A DNA stretch of 64,000 bases from Gymnogyps californianus (taxonomy: Eukaryota; Chordata; Aves; Accipitriformes; Cathartidae), in contig NC_059478.1 in the NCBI RefSeq assembly GCF_018139145.2, positions 12,941,001-13,005,000 on the forward strand, in the 5' to 3' direction. Each line of letters starts with the position of its first letter. Positions within the stretch are counted from its first letter, which is position 1. Made by a program: the position numbers and the translations under genes. The notes under the pieces were generated by a model that made no database searches, was not told the origin of the DNA, and saw nothing but the letters and a program-made list of their open reading frames with translations. Of this stretch, positions 58,691-64,000 are shown piece by piece.

Positions 58691-61600
58691 AGTGAGACCT
58701 TGACCTGTACCCAGAAGTTTGTGAAAGAAGTCAGCTAGAAGAGTTTTCAGAAGCATGGAAACTCTCCTGTCAGAAGGCTGCTTCCCTCTTGCAGGTGCTG
58801 ATTTGCCAAATGACCGACTCCTGCACCATGTAGATTTGGCTCTGTGGCATTGCAGGTGCCCCATGCGGAAGAAGCCACCCCCCTGCCTGCTCATGATGGG
58901 AGTCTCAACCTGTCCCTTCATGATCATTTCACTGGGCCTCCTTTTGCGGTCTGTTTCTGCTGGACTAACTTCTCTTCAAAAATGGGTGCTGGAAGGTGCC
59001 CTTCTGTCTTTGACTTTCTCTGTCGTAAGAGGTCAGGTACTGTGATATTTTTATCTCAGCTGCTCTTGTCATAGAAGTACTCCTGGAATTCACATAAATG
59101 TTCTGTTTGTTCTGATTAAGGCTACTGCATAAATTAATTATTGAGAGCAAAACAAAAAAAGTCATTTTAAGGCAGAAACGTGATAATTATTACGCCACAA
59201 AGTGATGAACGCAGTCTGGATGGCAATGGATTTTTTTGAGTTCTGTGTCCTAGGTCTATACCACCTTTTTTGCTTAACATGAAAGCTTTTCAAGGTCAGC
59301 AATACCATACAGGTAATGATGAGCCTGAGGTAGGCTTATGTTAAATGTGTCCTCGGTGTTCAGGTTAATCTTTTCGTTTGTGATTTTTTTTCCATAAATG
59401 AATACATAGAAAGACATTGCCTGTGTTACAAAAGTAATCTTTTTGTCTTTAAATATCACGGTAGTCTATTTTTCTAGTAAGACACTAACCTGTGCATTAA
59501 AAACCACAACATTCGTTACAAAATTCTTACTTCAAGTGCTTTATTTAGCAAAATGTAAACTCTGAGTACTTCCAGGCTGTTTAGATGTAAAAAGTATAGA
59601 GGGATAAATAAAAATAGGGCAGCCTATCTGCACTTTTACATTTAATCCAAAATTATATGTTATTCTATCTGACCTAAATAGGTGGAAAAAATAGGTTAGT
59701 GAATTGGTCAGATTACCAGTGTCTTGAAAGTGGAGATCAGTTTAGGTACGGCTGGGCTGAGCCCTGCAGTCCTTATTTGATCTTGTGAGCTCAGCCTGCT
59801 ACCTTCATTTCCCATTTATTTTAGTGAGAAGCTGATTTTCATGAGCATGAGTAGCACTTGGTGTTATTTTGTAAAGATTTGCAAGGGTCAGTGTTTGCCA
59901 AAACAATTTCACCTGCTAGGAAACCTTGTATTGTTTCCTCTGAAATTCTTTAGTCTTAAACAGCAATCTGACTTGTTCCTTAGGATTTCGCTATTATAAG
60001 GATTCAGGTGTCACATATTTCCCTGTGCATGAAACTGAACATAAAAAGATAAAAGATTATTGTAAAAATATTTTTCGCCTGTTTTTTCAATAGAAATAAT
60101 ATTTTTGCATTTGTTCGGTCTGTGTGTGACTGTCTAAATGTTTTGTCTAATAACTTTTGAACCCACTGGCTGGTGTCAACCAAATTTGGCAGAAGGGCAG
60201 AAGCATCAAAGATAGTTGAGTTCTCTGTAGTATTGTAAAAATAAGACCCCATGAGCATGTTGACTGAGGGAAAGACAGCAGAGAGAGCTCATGTTTTGTG
60301 AGAGAGGTTATAAATTCCCATACCAGAGGAAAAGCTCAAATCAGAGCTTAAATCATGAGCTACAAATCCACTGGAAACCAAGCTGCATTTATTTCAGGCT
60401 TCATTGTTTCACTTTTGTTTCTAATAACATCTTATGGGATTTAGAGATCAAAAAAATTTTAATCTTGTGTATTTGTCATTATTTGCACTGTTTATTTAGT
60501 TTTCACTGTCCCAACTCATTGACGAGAGATTCTTTTTTCTTTTTGCTTTTTGTCAGCATCTAATCAAGCATCAATTTATGGGAGGTGCAAATGGTTGTAT
60601 TTGCTCTTTAATTACTTATTTCTATTCTGTTATCATGTACTCTAAAAACATTCCTCCACATCTTTTTTTAATTTGAAATACAAAAACTATATCATAATCT
60701 TTCTTTGAAAATTGATTTGAAAAATCTGCAATCACTGAGCTGTGGAAGGTACTCCCCTCACTGACTCAGGGTCTTTGCATTAGAGCTGGAGAAATAATTC
60801 TGAACTATCATTTGTCTACGATAGGCATCTTGCTTGCTCTAAACATAGGAAGGGATTTTAGATCAATGCTGTTTCTCTCTACCGATATTGTGTTTAAACT
60901 CCCAGACTTGAGCAGGTATTTGAATATGCCAAACAAAGCTTTCACCTATTTCAAGTCAAATTCTTCCCCTAGCAAAGGCCATCTTCATACCCTCTTCCCT
61001 GCAGGAAAGAGGTCTTCCTTCCCATTCTGCAACACCTTTCCTGTACTGGGAAGGAGAAGACATGTGTGAGAAGACATGGGAGCCTGTGGTAATGTGCATT
61101 CTCAGTGACTGCTGATTTTGGTGGAAAATTACCCGTCCATGCTCTTTTTTACTGAAATCTCCTCCACATGTTAGATCCTGTCAAGGAGGTAAGGGGGACC
61201 GTGAATTCCTGCTTTCTCCTGTATTTATTCCAGCAGGATGAGCTGTGCAAGAGTGTGTACTCTATCCTCTGAGTATTGATCTCTGAGTCTACCAACAGTA
61301 TCATTATAGATGGAGATTGTGTTCTCTGGACAGTACCTATAATTGTGCTAAAAAATTAATCCAGATAAATTATCCTGAAAGGTTATTGTGTAATTATATA
61401 TTCCAAGCAGTGTTTTTAGAACATTTTACATTTGGCGCAAGCATTTTTTCCAAGTGAGGAGGAACTGAGAGCAAGCAAGCAAAGACTGCAGATTTTTGGA
61501 GAAACTTGCATGGTTATCATTGAAGTGACTGTCATGTCACATATCTTCCTTGTGATATGTTACTGCCATTTCATAACATGCCACATCCTAAGCGGCGTGG

Positions 61601-62179
61601 TGAGTCACATGCTGTCACTCACCTCACTGTCATGCACAGAGTATGTCCTGTAGTACTGAAACCTTCCCAGGCACTGGATAAAAAATTTAAGTTTGCTCCA
61701 TGTTTGCACAGTGAATGGTGAAAGAGCAGGGAGAAAACTGTATTAAAGGAAAAAAGAGAAGAGACTCCCACTTGTTGATTGCTGTCTGTTACCAGTTAAT
61801 TCTAGTCCAGTAAGCATACATTTTACACCTGTTTGGTACAATATTCCACCCTTTGTCCTTTGGAGAGAAGCTACTGCATATTGGAGGTACTCACCAGCTG
61901 GGCATTTTATAAACGTAAGTCAGGGCTCTGACAGATTAGCTCTGGCAGATTTAGATGCAGTGATAGAAATGCTAACCCTTTACACCTTCCTTCTCAGCTG
62001 GAAGTAGCTACCTGAAGAGCAGAGGCAACAGACTGGATGCGTCATGTAGCTCTCATAGTCCAGTGGCATAGCTTAAACTGCTGATGAAGGTAGAACCCCC
62101 AAGCTGTGAACATGCATCCTATTTTATGGTACTGAGATAGAGCTGGGTGGAGGGAACATTTTAAATTACAACAGCTAAA
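58691..62179. other. Anonymous DNA, mostly AT-rich
   Basis: No recognised gene. The first 350 bases (58691-59045) are GC-richer and open on both strands (96 codons plus from an ATG at 58755; 81 codons minus), with no identity. A candidate minus exon is at 61623-61737. Confidence 0.5.
61623..61737 (-). CDS. Candidate internal coding exon, unknown protein
   Basis: Not recognised. On the minus strand the acceptor side is very pyrimidine-rich (CTTCTCTTTTTTCCTTTAATACAG, ending at 61738) and the donor is strong (GAG|GTGAGT after 61623). One frame is open through all 115 bases: one base to finish a codon, then 38 codons. It begins FLPALSPFTVQTW and ends YYRTYSVHDSE. The aromatic-rich peptide shows no clear domain. 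No flanking exon was found in the window, so a pseudo-exon is quite possible. Confidence 0.17.
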
Positions 62180-63160
62180 TGCTTGAAGGCAAATGCGGAC
62201 CTGCTGCTGAATGGGGCAGGGGATCTCGTGAAGGACGTGGGAAAGGCTGAGATACTCAAAGCCTTTTGGGCCTCAGTCTTTACTGATAAGACCAGCCTTC
62301 AGGAATACTGAGTCCACTACTGCTTAACGTCTTCCTTAATTATGTGGACAATGGGGGAGGGTGCTCCCTGTGCAGCTTTGCAGTTGGTACAAAAGTGGGA
62401 GGAGTGTTGGATACACCGGGTGGTTATGCTGTCATTCAGAGGGACCTTGAGAGAAAGTCTCAAGAAGTTCAACAAAGGGAAAAGCAAAGTGCTGCACCTG
62501 AGGAGGAGTAATGCTATATGGCAGTACACGCTGGGGGCCAACCAGCTGGAAAGCAGCTCTGTGGTGGAGGACCTTGGGGTCCTGGTGGACAAGAACAATG
62601 CCAGCACGTCCAGGGACGTCATCCTCCCCCTCAACTCAGCACTGGTGAAACACATCTCGTTGCTGTGTCCAACTCTGGGCTCCCCAGGACAAGAGAAACA
62701 TGGACCTACTGGAGGGAGTCCAGTGAAGGACCATCAAGATCAAGAGACTCGAGTGTCTATCATATGAGGAGAGGCTGAGACAGTTGGGGTTGTTTACACT
62801 GGAGAAGGGAAGGCTCAGGATCTTATCAGTGTGTATAAACACTGAAGGGAGGGAGTAAAGAAGATGGATCCAGGCTCTTTTCAGTGGTGCCCAGTGACAC
62901 GACAAGAGGAAATGGGCACAACTGAGATACAGGAAATTCTATTTAAATATAGGGAAAAACTTTTTTACAGTAAGGATGATGAAACACAAGAACAGGTTGC
63001 TCAGAGAGGTTGTGAAGTCTCTGTCCTTAGAGATATTCAAAACCTGACTAGACATGGCCCTGAGCAACCTGCTCTAGCTGGCCCTGCTCTGACCACGGGG
63101 TTGGACTAGATGATCTCCAGAGGTGCCTTCCCACCTTAGCCAGTCTGAAAGTCTGTGATT
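62180..63160 (+). mobile_element. CR1 LINE (plus strand) with internal deletions
   Basis: A well-preserved bird CR1 copy. It starts in mid-ORF2 (CTGCTGAATGGGGCAGG, TTTGGGCCTCAGTCTTTACTG) and jumps near 62310 to the later segment (CTTAATTATGTGGACAATGG), so the intervening reverse-transcriptase core is deleted. It then runs through GCAAAGTGCTGCACCTGAGG and GGGGTCCTGGTGGACAAGA, has a smaller deletion near 62596, and continues through CAGTGGTGCCCAGTGACACG to GGTTGGACTAGATGATCTCC. It ends in a decayed tail, AGTCTGTGATTCC. Frames here (62342-62767 and others) are broken fragments. The copy is inactive. Confidence 0.93.
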
Positions 63161-64000
63161 CCAAAGCTCACCAGGCGTCATCAGACTCCTGAGTCACTAG
63201 ACCTGAAGGCAGTTGCGCTTTCAAGTTTGTTTGCTGAGTTGCTTTCCTTTTGTTTGACTGTCAAGAGAATAAGATGTGCAAAATACACTAATGGGCAAGT
63301 GTTTGCTAAAGACTCATACAACCTTGGGCTAATAAAAGGGTAACAAAAATAGTCCTTTGTGCAGGTCACAAGCTGGCAGTTCTGCAAGACGTTTACTAGA
63401 GAGAAATTCCTTATAGGTATGTCCTGAACCTATTCTTACAATTCTGCAAGATAAGTTTGCTTTCTACTTACTCATTTAGACAGACACACAAACTGCTTCT
63501 AAACCAACCATACTGGAATTAAGAGTTTCTTCAAGCCATTACAGACTTGATACTTGTTTTTAGTGTTTCTTGTCTTAGAGACCCCTTTGAGAGACTTAAC
63601 TTTCCAGCCTTTGCCCCCTTGAATGTGGTTGTCTTTTCAGCAGCAATTTGTAAGTCCCGGCATTCCTTTTCTACTGCAAATATGAATGTAAGACCCTACA
63701 TTATTTATTCTTTCCAAAGTGACGAGGGAGAGTTGTAAACCGCTGAATTACAACCTGCAGTTGCCAAGAGGCAGGAACAACTTACAGAGGAATGTAATTG
63801 TAGGTGTTTTTCTCCTTTCTCCTTTAACTCTTTCCTGAGGGAAGGATAAACACAACAACAGGCAGTTGAACAGTAAAGGAGCAGTTCTGGAGATAGAGAC
63901 AAACAGAGGTAGAGAAGGTCAGAAGGAACTTTGCAGCTAGGAGGAGAAAAGACAGCCATAGTCTAAGACCATCTTTAGAAAAACAGATATTTGAAATTAG
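63161..64000. other. Anonymous non-genic DNA
   Basis: Nothing recognisable. Frames of up to 84 codons on the minus strand (63705-63959) have no support. Confidence 0.5.

Noticed and set aside
62342..62767. 141-codon plus-strand frame
   Set aside because: It is CR1 sequence in a broken frame spanning deletions, not a cellular gene.
1..64000. CRISPR array, operons, prokaryotic genes or phage
   Set aside because: No regularly spaced identical repeats, no dense coding. Repeat content is clearly avian.

Overview
The window is nuclear DNA from a bird. The evidence is the repeat content: CR1 LINEs ending in the avian tail (TCATAGAATCATAGAAT on the minus copy at 6506), and two families of avian retroviral LTR that I recognise by their ends (TGTGGTGGGTTGACC...ATACA, and TG(T/C)CCTGGTTT-like...CCACCACA). 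The species cannot be read from the sequence. Most of the window is AT-rich, poor in CpG and without long open frames, as expected of a gene desert or very long introns. No exon of a protein that I can name is present.

Layout. 1-6505: anonymous AT-rich sequence with simple repeats and remnants of old palindromic repeats. 6506-8195: a minus-strand CR1 split by an 1177-bp solo LTR (6733-7909) with an intact 5-bp target duplication. 8196-18859: anonymous. 18860-20565: two pieces of very old CR1/L3-type LINE, one on each strand. 20566-27269: anonymous, with one candidate terminal exon at 20973. 27270-28345: a plus-strand old CR1/L3-type copy reaching its 3' end. 29616-30207 and 35699-36284: two solo LTRs of one family in opposite orientation, each with a 5-bp target duplication, flanking 5.5 kb that includes a GC-rich island (33990-34880). 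36285-62179: anonymous DNA with a MIR-like remnant, several palindromic fossils, candidate exons and a possible conserved noncoding block near 57.5-58.7 kb. 62180-63160: a plus-strand CR1 with internal deletions.

Genes. The best-supported unknown is a possible small two-exon transcript on the plus strand at about 48.27-50.28 kb. It has a TATA-like box, an ATG in good context, a consensus donor, a phase-matched acceptor and stop, and an AATAAA. Together these would encode 44 residues. Five further candidate exons, three plus and two minus, are reported at low confidence. Isolated splice-like signals of this kind also arise by chance in 128 kb of double-strand search space, so RNA-seq or cross-species conservation is needed to decide. 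No tRNA, rRNA, CRISPR, operon or bacterial feature is present.
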